The notes under the pieces were generated by a model that made no database searches, had not been told where the DNA came from, and saw only the letters and a list, made by a program, of their open reading frames with translations. Below are positions 52,502-60,311 of a stretch of 64,000 bases of DNA, in pieces. Made by a program: the position numbers and the translations under genes. This stretch comes from Thalassococcus profundi. Its GTDB lineage: Bacteria > Pseudomonadota > Alphaproteobacteria > Rhodobacterales > Rhodobacteraceae. Position 1 is the first letter of the stretch. Each line of letters starts with the position of its first letter. Where the stretch lies: positions 62,001-126,000 of the forward strand of contig NZ_QPMK01000004.1 in NCBI RefSeq assembly GCF_003344785.1. The letters run 5' to 3'.

Positions 52502-52582
52502 AAAAAAGCCGCGCCCGAAGGCGCGGCAGTCTGACAGGGAGGAAGTCAGTCCGGCCGCCAAAGAGGACATGTGGCGCCGGAC
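52502..52582 (-). ncRNA. Candidate small RNA with three stem-loops and terminator
   Basis: Read on the minus strand from 52582. Stem-loop 1 pairs GTCCGGC with GCCGGAC (52582-52576, 52555-52549) and GCCA with TGGC, with loop CATGTCCTCTT. Stem-loop 2 pairs CTGAC with GTCAG around loop TTCCTCCCT (52544-52536). Stem-loop 3 is GCCGCGCC-TTCG-GGCGCGGC (52527-52508) followed by six T residues (52507-52502), a textbook terminator with a UUCG tetraloop. AATTAT (52588-52583) could serve as a -10 element. The nearest minus-strand gene, ialB, starts 300 bp further on. C/U-rich loops resemble anti-Shine-Dalgarno loops of alphaproteobacterial regulatory RNAs. Expression is not shown; an ialB attenuator or leader is the main alternative. 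Confidence 0.65.
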
Positions 52583-52660
52583 ATAATTCATACTGGCAGC
52601 AAGTGGTTAAGTTAGTATGTTCAGCCCCGCACGATAACTTTTGCAAAAAGGCGGCGGTGG

Positions 52661-54226
52661 ATGAGTGACGGGATATTCGTGGGCGGCGGCGGCCCGGACT
52701 ACGGAGAAAAGCAATGGCTCAGCCTGAAATACGCCAACCGCCACGGGCTGATCGCCGGGGCTACCGGCACCGGCAAGACCGTGACCCTGCAGATCCTCGC
52801 CGAAGGTTTTTCCGCCCAAGGCGTCCCGGTCTTCCTGTCCGACGTCAAGGGCGACCTCTCGGGCCTCGCCGCCAGCGGGACCGAGACGCACAAGCTGCAC
52901 GAAGCGTTCATGGAGCGTGCGGCCAAGATCGGCTTTGAAGACTATGGCTACACCGCGTTCCCGGTGACCTTCTGGGACCTTTTCGGCCGGCAGGGCCACC
53001 CGGTGCGCACCACCGTGGCCGAGATGGGGCCGCTGTTGATCTCGCGCCTGCTGGAATTGTCGGAAGCGCAGGAAGGTATCCTCAATATCGCTTTCCGCCT
53101 TGCCGACGAGGAGGGCCTGCCGCTGCTCGATCTCAAGGACCTGCAGGCGCTGCTGGTCTGGGTCGGAGAGAACCGCGACACGCTGTCCCTGCGCTACGGC
53201 AACATCGCGGTGCAGTCGGTGGGTGCGATCCAGCGCCGCCTGCTGGTGCTGGAAAACCAGGGCGCTGCGGATTTCTTCGGCGAACCGGCGCTGGACCTCG
53301 CGGATCTCATGCGCACGGCGCCGGACGGGCGCGGGCAGATCAACATCCTCGCTGCCGACACACTGATGGCCTCGCCGCGGCTTTACGCGACCTTCCTGCT
53401 CTGGCTGCTGTCCGAGCTTTTCGAGGAACTGCCCGAGGTGGGTGACCCAGAAAAGCCCAAGCTCGTGTTCTTCTTCGACGAGGCGCATTTGCTGTTCGAT
53501 GACGCCCCCAAGGCGCTGGTGGACAAGGTCGAGCAGGTCGCGCGGCTGATCCGGTCCAAGGGTGTCGGCGTCTATTTCATCACCCAGAACCCTGACGACG
53601 TGCCCGAGGACATCCTGGGCCAACTCGGCAACCGCGTGCAGCATGCGCTGCGCGCCTTCACCGCGCGCGACAAGAAGGCGCTGCGCATGGCGGCAGAGAC
53701 CTACCGCGAGAACCCCGACTTCGACACCGAACAGGCGATCCGCGAAGTCGGCGTGGGCGAGGCGGTGACCTCGATGCTGGAAAAGAAGGGTGTGCCGGGC
53801 GTGGTGCAGCGCACGCTGGTCCGCCCGCCGTCGTCGCAGCTGGGCCCGATTTCGGCGCAGGAACGCGGCGGCGTGCTCTATGGGTCGGACCTGCGGGGCA
53901 AGTACGACGCGCCGGTCGACCGCGCCTCGGCCTACGAGATGCTGAAGGAGCGCGCCGACAAGGCCGCCGCCGAGGCCGCGGCCCTTGAGCAGCGCGAGGA
54001 CGAGATGCAGGCGGCAGAGCGCGAATACACCGCCGGCCGGCGCTATTCCGGCACGCGCGTCGGGCGGTCGACCACCCAGCCGGCGCGCAAGACCTGGAGC
54101 ACGCGCCACCGCGACACCGACAGTTTCGGCGAGGCGATGGCAAAGGTCGTGGTCAAGGAACTCAAAGGCACCACCGGCCGGCGCATCGTGCGCGGCATTC
54201 TCGGCGGGCTCTTCAAGGGGCGCTGA
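52661..54226 (+). CDS. HerA-like P-loop ATPase (DUF853 family)
   Basis: A 521-aa ATPase. Walker A is GATGTGKT (33-40), [11 protein letters not shown] follows, and Walker B is [13 protein letters not shown] (about 266-278). [17 protein letters not shown] is the family's sensor-like segment. The C-terminus has a charged coiled coil (about 430-460) and ends with a basic helix. HerA relatives translocate DNA in recombination or defence; DUF853 proteins are stand-alone and uncharacterised. No NurA-type nuclease or defence genes flank it, so a defence role is not supported. Confidence 0.9.
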   Translation: MSDGIFVGGGGPDYGEKQWLSLKYANRHGLIAGATGTGKTVTLQILAEGFSAQGVPVFLSDVKGDLSGLAASGTETHKLHEAFMERAAKIGFEDYGYTAFPVTFWDLFGRQGHPVRTTVAEMGPLLISRLLELSEAQEGILNIAFRLADEEGLPLLDLKDLQALLVWVGENRDTLSLRYGNIAVQSVGAIQRRLLVLENQGAADFFGEPALDLADLMRTAPDGRGQINILAADTLMASPRLYATFLLWLLSELFEELPEVGDPEKPKLVFFFDEAHLLFDDAPKALVDKVEQVARLIRSKGVGVYFITQNPDDVPEDILGQLGNRVQHALRAFTARDKKALRMAAETYRENPDFDTEQAIREVGVGEAVTSMLEKKGVPGVVQRTLVRPPSSQLGPISAQERGGVLYGSDLRGKYDAPVDRASAYEMLKERADKAAAEAAALEQREDEMQAAEREYTAGRRYSGTRVGRSTTQPARKTWSTRHRDTDSFGEAMAKVVVKELKGTTGRRIVRGILGGLFKGR

Positions 54227-54290
54227 GGCGCATTGGCGTCTTCGTGTGATGACGCAACGTGTCGGCTCAAGTTGTTGTGATGTAAGCGAA

Positions 54291-54317
54291 AAGCGCCGCC
54301 TGGAATGGGCGGCGCTT
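54291..54317. terminator. Hairpin between convergent HerA-like and tkt genes
   Basis: AAGCGCCGCC (54291-54300), loop TGGAATG, GGCGGCGCTT (54308-54317) is a perfect 10-bp stem with only short T runs. It lies between the two convergent genes and probably ends transcription from one or both. Confidence 0.7.
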
Positions 54318-54364
54318 CCTTATGCGGTCTCGGAGATCCCGACCCTAAGCTCAGGTGCCGCGGA

Positions 54365-56407
54365 TCAGCGCCGGGTCTCCTGCCAATTGCCCATCAGCAG
54401 GTCGCGCACCTTCTGGGCGGTGGCTTCCGCGGTGATCCCGAACTTTTCGTAAAGCGTCTCTGCCGGGGCAGATGAGCCGAAGCCGTGCATGCCGACGAAG
54501 CCCGACTTCTCGCGCTTGCCGCGCTCGCCGAAAAGCCAGCGGTCCCAGCCCAGCCGCACGCCCGCCTCGACCGCGACCCGCACCGGCCCGCCGGGCAGCA
54601 CGCGCTTGCGATAGGCCTCGTCCTGCTCTTCGAAAAGCTCCCAGCAGGGCATGGAGACGACACGGGTGCCGATGCCCTCGGCCTCGAGAATGTCGCGCGC
54701 GGCCATGGCGACCGACACTTCGGACCCGGTGGCCATCAGCAGCGCCTGGCGCTTGCCGGTGGCATCGGCAAGGACGTAGGCGCCCTGCGCGGTCAGGTTC
54801 TTGGTCTTGTGCTCGGTCCGCACGGTCGGCAGGTTCTGGCGGCTCAGCGCCAGCACCGACGGCGTGCCGTCCTGCGTCACGGCCAGTTCCCAGGCCTCGG
54901 CGGTCTCGACCGTGTCGGCGGGGCGGAAGACCAGCGTGTTGGGCGTCGCGCGGCAGATCGCCAGGTGTTCGACCGGCTGGTGGGTGGGGCCATCCTCGCC
55001 CAGGCCGATGCTGTCATGGGTCATGACAAAGACCGTCGGCACCTTCATCAGCGCCGCCAGCCGCATCGCCGGACGGGCATAGTCGGTGAAGCAGAAGAAC
55101 GTGCCGCCGTAGGGCCGGATGCCGCCATGCAGCGCCATGCCGTTCATCGCTGCCGCCATGCCGTGTTCGCGGATGCCGTAGTAGATGTAGCGGCCCTTGC
55201 GGTTGGTCTCGTCGAAGGTGCCAAGGTCCTTGGTCAGGGTGTTGTTCGACCCCGTCAGGTCCGCCGACCCGCCGATTGTTTCGGGCAGGATCGGGTTCAG
55301 CACTTCCAGCACCATTTCCGAGCTCTTGCGTGTCGCCACCGACGGCGCGCTCTCGGAGACCTGCTTTTTCAGCGCCTTGATAGTCGCGCTCAGTTTCTTC
55401 GGCGCGGTGCCCGCCAGGGTCCGGGCGAATTCTGCCTGCTTGCCCGCCGACATGCCTTCGAGCCGCGCCTCCCAGGCGTCGCGCGCCTCGGCGCCGCGCT
55501 TGCCGATCGCTTCCCACTGCGCCTTGACGTCCTCGGGTACCTCGAACGGCCCGGTGGTCCAGCCATAGGCGGCCTTTGCCTCGGCCATCTGGTCGGCATC
55601 GGTCAGCGCGCCGTGACCCTTGGAGGTGTCCTGCGCCGCGTGGCCCAGGGCGATGTGGGTCTTGCAGGCGATCATCGACGGCTGCTTGGATTTCTTGGCC
55701 GCGGTGATTGCGGCGTCGATCTCTTCGGGGTTGTGGCCGTCGATCTCCTGCACGTGCCAGCCGGCGGCTTCGAACCGCTTGACCTGGTCGGTGCGGTCGG
55801 CAAGGTCGACCTTGCCGTCGATGGTGATGCTGTTGTTGTCCCAGAACACGACGAGTCGCGACAGCTGCTGGCGGCCGGCGAGGGTGATGGCCTCCTGGCT
55901 CACGCCCTCCATCAGGCAGCCGTCACCGGCGATCACGTAGGTATGGTGGTCCACCAGCTTGGCGCCGAAGCGCGCGCGCATGGCTTCCTCGGCGATGGCG
56001 AACCCCACGGACATGGAAATGCCCTGGCCCAGCGGGCCGGTGGTGGATTCGATGGCATCGGCCAGGAAGTTCTCCGGATGGCCCGCCGTGCGTGCGCCCC
56101 ATTGGCGGAAGTTCTTGATCTCGTCGAGCGTGATCTGCGCGTCGCCCGTTAGGTAAAGCAGCGAATAGATCAGCATCGACCCGTGGCCGGCGGACAGGAT
56201 GAACCGGTCGCGGTCCGGCCAATGCGGGGCCGAGGCGTCGAATTTAAGGTGCTTTTCATAGAGGACCGTCGCCACGTCGGCCATACCCATCGGCATGCCG
56301 GAATGCCCGGATTTCGCGGCGGCGACGGCATCGAGCGTCAGGGCGCGGATCGCGGCGGCGCGCATCCAGTGGTCGGGGTTGGCGGAGCGGAGGGCGTCGA
56401 TATCCAC
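54365..56407 (-). CDS. tkt: Transketolase
   Basis: A 680-aa thiamine-diphosphate enzyme of the pentose phosphate and related pathways. The N-terminus [37 protein letters not shown], the ThDP motif [13 protein letters not shown] ... DNNSITIDG, and the C-terminal [15 protein letters not shown] are standard. The GTG at 56407 is proposed as the start with AAGGATG upstream; homologues start at this position. It is divergent from the coiled-coil gene at 56609. Confidence 0.95.
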   Translation of the reverse strand: MDIDALRSANPDHWMRAAAIRALTLDAVAAAKSGHSGMPMGMADVATVLYEKHLKFDASAPHWPDRDRFILSAGHGSMLIYSLLYLTGDAQITLDEIKNFRQWGARTAGHPENFLADAIESTTGPLGQGISMSVGFAIAEEAMRARFGAKLVDHHTYVIAGDGCLMEGVSQEAITLAGRQQLSRLVVFWDNNSITIDGKVDLADRTDQVKRFEAAGWHVQEIDGHNPEEIDAAITAAKKSKQPSMIACKTHIALGHAAQDTSKGHGALTDADQMAEAKAAYGWTTGPFEVPEDVKAQWEAIGKRGAEARDAWEARLEGMSAGKQAEFARTLAGTAPKKLSATIKALKKQVSESAPSVATRKSSEMVLEVLNPILPETIGGSADLTGSNNTLTKDLGTFDETNRKGRYIYYGIREHGMAAAMNGMALHGGIRPYGGTFFCFTDYARPAMRLAALMKVPTVFVMTHDSIGLGEDGPTHQPVEHLAICRATPNTLVFRPADTVETAEAWELAVTQDGTPSVLALSRQNLPTVRTEHKTKNLTAQGAYVLADATGKRQALLMATGSEVSVAMAARDILEAEGIGTRVVSMPCWELFEEQDEAYRKRVLPGGPVRVAVEAGVRLGWDRWLFGERGKREKSGFVGMHGFGSSAPAETLYEKFGITAEATAQKVRDLLMGNWQETRR

Positions 56408-56608
56408 GGGGCGGCATCCTTTTTTGAAACTCGGGCGGCCCTCGCCTCTTACCAGCCCGGCGGCGAAGATCAAGCGCGGCCCATAAGGCCTTGACGGATA
56501 AGGGGGCGCATTTTCCGATGCAGGTTGATAAACTCTGCTTTAACGGAGCGGCGGCGATTCGGAGACCGGCCGCGCATAGGCTCCGATGGCAGTGCAAAGG
56601 GCAAACCC

Positions 56609-57127
56609 ATGACCCAGATAGACGAATTGCAGCGGCGGATCACCCAGGCGCTTGACCGCATCGCCAAGGGTGTCGAAGCCGTCGAGTCCCGCGCGGTCGA
56701 TCCCGCTGCGGCGACCGCCCCGGACGGCGCCGATGCAGAGGAACTCGTCGCCCTGCGCGAGGCGCTCGAAGACGAACGGCTCGCCAATGCCCAGCTCGAG
56801 GAACGGGTGAGGGCGATTCGCGAGAAGCAGGAGACCGAGGTCGCCCAGCTGCGGGCCCAGGCCAGCGGATCGTCCGCGACGCTGGGCCGGCTCGACGGCG
56901 AATTGCAGCGCCTGCGCCGCGCCAACGAGATGCTCAGCGCCACCAACGTGGAACTGCGCAACGCGCTGGAACAGAACGTCGGAGAGCCGCACCTGATCAA
57001 CAAGGCCATGCTGGCCGAACTCGAAGCCCTGCGCGCCGCACGCGCCGCCGACATGGCCGAAAACCAGCTGCTGCTCGACACGCTCGAACCGCTCCTGGCC
57101 GAGGCCGCCTCAGAGGAGAGCGCCTGA
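56609..57127 (+). CDS. Coiled-coil protein upstream of zapA (172 aa)
   Basis: Not a named family to me. It begins MTQIDELQRRITQALDRI and is predicted helical throughout. Heptad-like Leu/Ala/Glu/Arg patterns from about 55 to 170 (e.g. LVALREALEDERLANAQLEERVRA) predict a long coiled coil. Its stop overlaps the zapA ATG by one base, so it is coupled to a cell-division gene and may act in the same process. An in-frame start at 56525 is possible but adds only unconserved-looking sequence. Confidence 0.8.
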   Translation: MTQIDELQRRITQALDRIAKGVEAVESRAVDPAAATAPDGADAEELVALREALEDERLANAQLEERVRAIREKQETEVAQLRAQASGSSATLGRLDGELQRLRRANEMLSATNVELRNALEQNVGEPHLINKAMLAELEALRAARAADMAENQLLLDTLEPLLAEAASEESA

Positions 57128-57522
57128 TGCCCGAAGTCGAAATCACTATCGGCGGCCGCAGCTTCGAAGTGGCCTGCCAGGAGGGCGAGGAACAGTACCT
57201 GCAGGCAGCCGCCCGTATGCTCGACGCCGAAGCCTCGGTGCTGGTCGACCAGATCGGCCGGGTGCCCGAGGCGCGGATGCTGCTCATGGCCGGTCTGATG
57301 CTGGCCGACAAGACCGCCGGACTCGAGGATCGCCTGCGCGAAGCCGAGGACCGTGCCGCCGGCATGGAAGACCAGATCCGCGCCCTGCGCGACGCCCCGG
57401 CGCCCGAACCGCAGCGCGTCGAGGTGCCGGTTCTGCCCGAAGGCGTGACCGACAGCCTCGCCGAACTCGCCGCCCGCGCCGAAGCGCTGGCCGACGAGAT
57501 CGAGGAAAAGGCGGCCAGTTGA
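57127..57522 (+). CDS. zapA: Cell division protein ZapA
   Basis: A 131-aa protein that binds FtsZ and promotes Z-ring bundling. The N-terminal ZapA domain (VEITIGGRSFEVACQEGEEQYLQAAARMLDAEA) is clear. The central helix and a C-terminal coiled coil follow. The tail beyond residue 95 is longer than usual and ends in an acidic helix. Coupled to the coiled-coil gene upstream. Confidence 0.9.
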   Translation: MPEVEITIGGRSFEVACQEGEEQYLQAAARMLDAEASVLVDQIGRVPEARMLLMAGLMLADKTAGLEDRLREAEDRAAGMEDQIRALRDAPAPEPQRVEVPVLPEGVTDSLAELAARAEALADEIEEKAAS

Positions 57523-57550
57523 GGGGCAGGGCGCCACGTCCGCAACATCG

Positions 57551-57606
57551 CTGCTTCATCTTGCCAATAAATCTCCGGGGAGCGCGAGGGGCTGGCCCCT
57601 CGCTCC
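57551..57606. repeat. Dispersed hairpin repeat, copy B
   Basis: CTGCTTCATCTTGCCAATAA (57551-57570), then stem GCGAGGGG (57584-57591), loop CTGG, CCCCTCGC (57596-57603). Its first 20 bases equal those of copy A at 31776, and its stem covaries with copy C. It lies 28 bp after the zapA stop. Confidence 0.8.
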
Positions 57607-57633
57607 AGCGCTCTCGATCATTGCAACCGCAAG

Positions 57634-57662
57634 AAAAAAGGGCGCAGCCGTCGCCACGCCCC
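57634..57662 (-). terminator. Terminator of the bolA-grxD operon
   Basis: On the minus strand GGGCG pairs with CGCCC around about 12 nt, followed by six T residues (plus-strand A-run at 57634-57639). It lies just past the grxD stop. The stem is short, so the strength is uncertain. Confidence 0.65.
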
Positions 57663-57685
57663 TCATCACATCGTCTGACGAAAGC

Positions 57686-58048
57686 TCAGCCGTTGGCTTC
57701 GCGGATCTTGTCCGCAGCGTCCTTGTTGTAGGTCACGCCGTTCTGCTCGAAAAGCTGGTCAAGCTCGCCCGACAGGGTCATTTCGGTGATGATGTCGCAG
57801 CCGCCGACGAACTCGCCCTTGACGTAAAGCTGCGGAATGGTGGGCCAGTCGGAATAGTCCTTGATGCCCTGGCGGATATCGTCATCGGCCAGCACGTTCA
57901 CATCGGCATAGTCGACGCCCATGTAGTTCAGTACGCCCGCCACGCGGCTGGAAAATCCGCATTGCGGCATCGACTTGGTGCCCTTCATGTAAAGCACCAC
58001 GTCATTGGCTTTCACGGTTTCGTCGATCTTTGTCTTGGCGTCAGTCAT
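57686..58048 (-). CDS. grxD: Monothiol glutaredoxin (Grx4/GrxD family)
   Basis: A 120-aa protein with the CGFS active site (C30 in MPQCGFSSR), [19 protein letters not shown] and the glutathione-binding TVP-type loop region. CGFS glutaredoxins carry [2Fe-2S] clusters with glutathione and form complexes with BolA proteins. The bolA gene is in the same operon, two genes upstream, which supports this partnership. It overlaps the small membrane protein gene by eight bases. Confidence 0.95.
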   Translation of the reverse strand: MTDAKTKIDETVKANDVVLYMKGTKSMPQCGFSSRVAGVLNYMGVDYADVNVLADDDIRQGIKDYSDWPTIPQLYVKGEFVGGCDIITEMTLSGELDQLFEQNGVTYNKDAADKIREANG

Positions 58049-58190
58049 CTGAGCTCTCCAGGCTGTCTTGGCGGCGCTGCTCCGCGCGGATCGCGGGCCT
58101 CAGCGCGCCGTAGGTGATGAGGCCGACCAGCGCCAGCGCGCCGAGGATCGGCCAGGTCTCGGAAAGAAAGGTCGCGAGTCCCGGGATCAT
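58041..58190 (-). CDS. Small membrane protein (49 aa) between bolA and grxD
   Basis: The translation begins [20 protein letters not shown] and has one hydrophobic span (about 6-30), then a charged tail ([19 protein letters not shown]). The start overlaps the bolA stop by ATGA (58187-58190), and the stop overlaps the grxD start region, so it is tightly coupled to both. Function is unknown; the operon suggests a link to Fe-S cluster handling. Confidence 0.75.
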   Translation of the reverse strand: MIPGLATFLSETWPILGALALVGLITYGALRPAIRAEQRRQDSLESSDD

Positions 58191-58435
58191 GCCGGGTCCG
58201 GGACCTTCGTTGTCAGGGCCAGCGCGTGCAACTCGCCGCGCGCACCGTCCATCTTGCCCTTGAGCGCCGCATAGACCGCGCGCTGCTGCTGCACCCGGTT
58301 CTTGCCGCGGAAGGATTCGTCGATCACCTCGGCGGCGTAGTGGTTGCCGTCGCCCGCGAGGTCGGTGATCGTGATTTTCGCCTGCGGGAATTCCGCGCGG
58401 ATCAAGTCTTCGATTTCCTGCGCCTCTATGGCCAT
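58187..58435 (-). CDS. bolA: BolA family protein
   Basis: An 82-aa BolA-type protein. The fold's conserved part is clear: IRAEFPQAKITITDLAGDGNHYAAEVIDESFRGKNRVQQQRAVYAALKG, with the His in DGNHY that ligates the shared [2Fe-2S] cluster in BolA-glutaredoxin complexes. It is the first gene of the operon containing grxD. Confidence 0.94.
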   Translation of the reverse strand: MAIEAQEIEDLIRAEFPQAKITITDLAGDGNHYAAEVIDESFRGKNRVQQQRAVYAALKGKMDGARGELHALALTTKVPDPA

Positions 58436-58510
58436 GTCTGCGCTCCGCTTGCCTTCTCTGGCACAGATGTACGCGTGCCGGAGCGCAGGTTCAAGCCGCA
58501 GCGGACGCGA

Positions 58511-59320
58511 TCAGGCGGCGAGGTCGACCCAGACCGGAACGTGATCCGAGGGCTTGTCGCCGCCGCGCACGGCGCGGTCGATCTGGCAGTCGGTCATCAG
58601 GTCGGCGCAGGCCGGCGTCAGCAGCAGGTGGTCGATGCGGATGCCGTTGTTCCGCTGCCAGGCGCCCGCCTGGTAGTCCCAGAACGAATAGTGCCCGCCG
58701 CCTTGGGTGCGGGCGCGGAAGGCATCGGTGAAGCCCAGGTTGACGATGCGGCGAAAGGCGGCGCGGGTGGTGGGCAGGAACAGCGCGTCGCGGTCCCAGG
58801 CCTTTGGCTTTGCGGCATCTTCGGTCTGCGGGATGACGTTGTAATCGCCGGCCATGACCGCCGGCATCTCGGCGTCCAGAAGGGCACGGGCGCGGGCCTC
58901 CAGCCGGTCCATCCAGTCGAGCTTGTAGCCGTATTTGCCGGAGCGCTCTGGCGTGCCGTCGCTGCCGAATGCGACCGGGTTGCCGTTGGGCAGGTAAAGC
59001 CCGCAGATCCGCACGGCCTGGCGGTCGCCCACAACTGTCGCCTCGATCCAGCGTGCCTGCTCGTCCGCGTCATCGCCGGGCAGGCCGCGGGTCACGTCCT
59101 CGAGCGGCAGCTTGGACAGGATCGCGACGCCGTTGAAGGATTTCTGCCCGTGGGTTTCGACGTTGTAGCCGCGGTCCTCGAAGATCTCGCGGGGGAAGGC
59201 GTCGTCGATCGACTTGATCTCCTGCAGCAGGACCACGTCCGGAGACGCCTCGTCGAGCCAGGCCGGCAAGGCCTCGGCGCGCGCCTTGATTCCGTTGATG
59301 TTGAAGGTCGCAATTTTCAT
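58511..59320 (-). CDS. xthA: Exodeoxyribonuclease III
   Basis: A 269-aa AP endonuclease/3' repair nuclease of the EEP superfamily. It starts MKIATFNINGIKAR, has VVLLQEIKS (catalytic Glu), GDYNVIP (Asp/Asn metal and catalytic pair), WDYQAGAWQRNNGIRIDHLLL and the C-terminal SDHVPVWVDL (catalytic His). ATG 59320 agrees with homologues; the upstream in-frame extension to 59416 is not conserved in type. A classic repair enzyme, not obviously operonic. Confidence 0.94.
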   Translation of the reverse strand: MKIATFNINGIKARAEALPAWLDEASPDVVLLQEIKSIDDAFPREIFEDRGYNVETHGQKSFNGVAILSKLPLEDVTRGLPGDDADEQARWIEATVVGDRQAVRICGLYLPNGNPVAFGSDGTPERSGKYGYKLDWMDRLEARARALLDAEMPAVMAGDYNVIPQTEDAAKPKAWDRDALFLPTTRAAFRRIVNLGFTDAFRARTQGGGHYSFWDYQAGAWQRNNGIRIDHLLLTPACADLMTDCQIDRAVRGGDKPSDHVPVWVDLAA

Positions 59321-59646
59321 TTCCGGCACTCCCGCTGGTTGTGCCATTCTATCGCCTATGGCACTGCGGGTGGCAAGCCGCCTGCGCGTTGCGTGGAATT
59401 GGCGCGACGCTTTCAATTCTTTCCGATGTGATTCGACTTTGGATTAGCTTCGGATTGTAAGCTATTGTTTGAAATCGAAAATTATTATTTTTCTGTGGAT
59501 GGTTTCGGAAAGCTTATTCGGTCCAAAAAGCTAGCATGCGTTCGGTGCGTGGATAAGCTTTTGGATAACACGCATAGCAAGAATATTCCTTTGTCAAACA
59601 ATTAGCCCGTGCAAGCGTTGAAGGGTAACCAACGACGGAGGACACC
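59321..59646. promoter_or_regulatory. AT-rich leader/promoter region upstream of the FTSGS repeat gene
   Basis: A 326-bp gap between divergent genes. From about 59410 to 59605 it is AT-rich in a GC-rich genome, with TTGTTTGAAATCG and a T-rich run (near 59480-59492). TGGATAA occurs at 59550-59556 and 59562-59568, 12 bp apart; read on the other strand the first resembles a DnaA box (TTATCCACG). Imperfect inverted flanks (CTAGCATGCGT near 59531 and ACGCATAGC near 59570) surround them. GGAGGA is the Shine-Dalgarno sequence before ATG 59647. These suggest regulated expression; no regulator is identified. Confidence 0.55.
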
Positions 59647-60252
59647 ATGTCGGCACAACTCAAGCACACCATTTCCGAACATTTCGTTGACGCATCCGCC
59701 CCGGCGCGCGGTGCGGACATGCACGGCGGCGACGACTGCGCGCTCTTCACGTCCGGCTCCGCTCCGAGCGCGTCGGGCGACATGCTGATGGGCGATTGCG
59801 CCGATCTCTTCACCTCCGGTTCCGCGCCGGCGACTTCGGGCCTGGCGCTGTCGGGCGAGGCCGTGGGTCTTTTCACCTCGGGTTCGGCGCCCGTTGGCAG
59901 CGCCACGGCGACCGGCGACGCAGTCGAGGCCTTCACCTCCGGATCCGCCCCCGCAGGCACCTTTGCGGCGACCGGCGACGCAGTCGAGGCCTTCACCTCC
60001 GGATCCTCCCCCGCAGGCACCTTTGCGGCCACTGGCGACGCGGTCGAGGCGTTCACTTCCGGCTCCGCCCCCGCAGGCACCGTCGCCGCCACCGGCGATG
60101 CAGTCGAGGCGTTCACCTCCGGCTCCGCGCCCGCTGGCACGGTTGCCGCCACCGGCGACGCGGTCGAGGCCTTCACCTCCGGCTCCGCTCCGGTGACCGC
60201 AGAGGCCGCGGGCGAAGGCGAGGGCTGCGCGCTCTTCACCTCCGGTTCCTGA
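59647..60252 (+). CDS. FTSGS tandem-repeat protein, candidate multi-core ribosomal peptide precursor
   Basis: A 201-aa protein with no signal peptide or known catalytic motif. A 30-residue N-terminal segment (MSAQLKHTISEHFVDASAPA...) precedes nine copies of FTSGS, with the Phe at residues 34, 55, 76, 96, 116, 136, 156, 176 and 197; the last ends the protein. The spacing is 20 or 21 residues. Internal units read GDAVEAFTSGSAPAGT; the first two and the last instead have Cys before the motif (DDCALFTSGS, GDCADLFTSGS, EGCALFTSGS). Such repeat structure, with Ser/Thr/Cys beside a fixed motif, resembles multi-core RiPP precursors. It heads an operon with a helical protein and an exporter. I recall uncharacterised Rhodobacterales DUF families of this type but cannot confirm the match. 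A scaffold or adhesion role is an alternative. Confidence 0.8.
   Translation: MSAQLKHTISEHFVDASAPARGADMHGGDDCALFTSGSAPSASGDMLMGDCADLFTSGSAPATSGLALSGEAVGLFTSGSAPVGSATATGDAVEAFTSGSAPAGTFAATGDAVEAFTSGSSPAGTFAATGDAVEAFTSGSAPAGTVAATGDAVEAFTSGSAPAGTVAATGDAVEAFTSGSAPVTAEAAGEGEGCALFTSGS
59881..60190 (+). repeat. 60-bp tandem DNA repeats encoding FTSGS units
   Basis: Five successive 60-bp units are visible in register, each containing GTCGAGGC(C/G)TTCAC and TCCGG(A/C)TCC. Two adjacent units differ by one base over most of their length, and others differ mainly at third positions. This indicates recent duplication or gene conversion within the coding sequence. Confidence 0.85.
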
Positions 60253-60311
60253 GCCGACCATCGATCCCGGAGGGGCGGATCGGCCCCTCTCTCAGCCAGA
60301 GGAGAGAGACC

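Noticed and set aside
52661-54226. HerA-like ATPase considered as part of an anti-phage system
   Set aside because: No nuclease, Sir2-type or other defence partner flanks it. Neighbours are housekeeping genes, and DUF853 ATPases are common chromosomal genes.
57523-57685. 6S RNA gene expected after zapA
   Set aside because: The 163-bp gap is filled by the repeat hairpin and the grxD terminator, leaving no room for a 6S-like closed stem with central bubble.
59410-59610. AT-rich region with DnaA-box-like sites considered as a replication origin
   Set aside because: Only two or three imperfect boxes are present, and typical origin neighbours (dnaA, hemE, parAB, repABC) are absent. A promoter is simpler.
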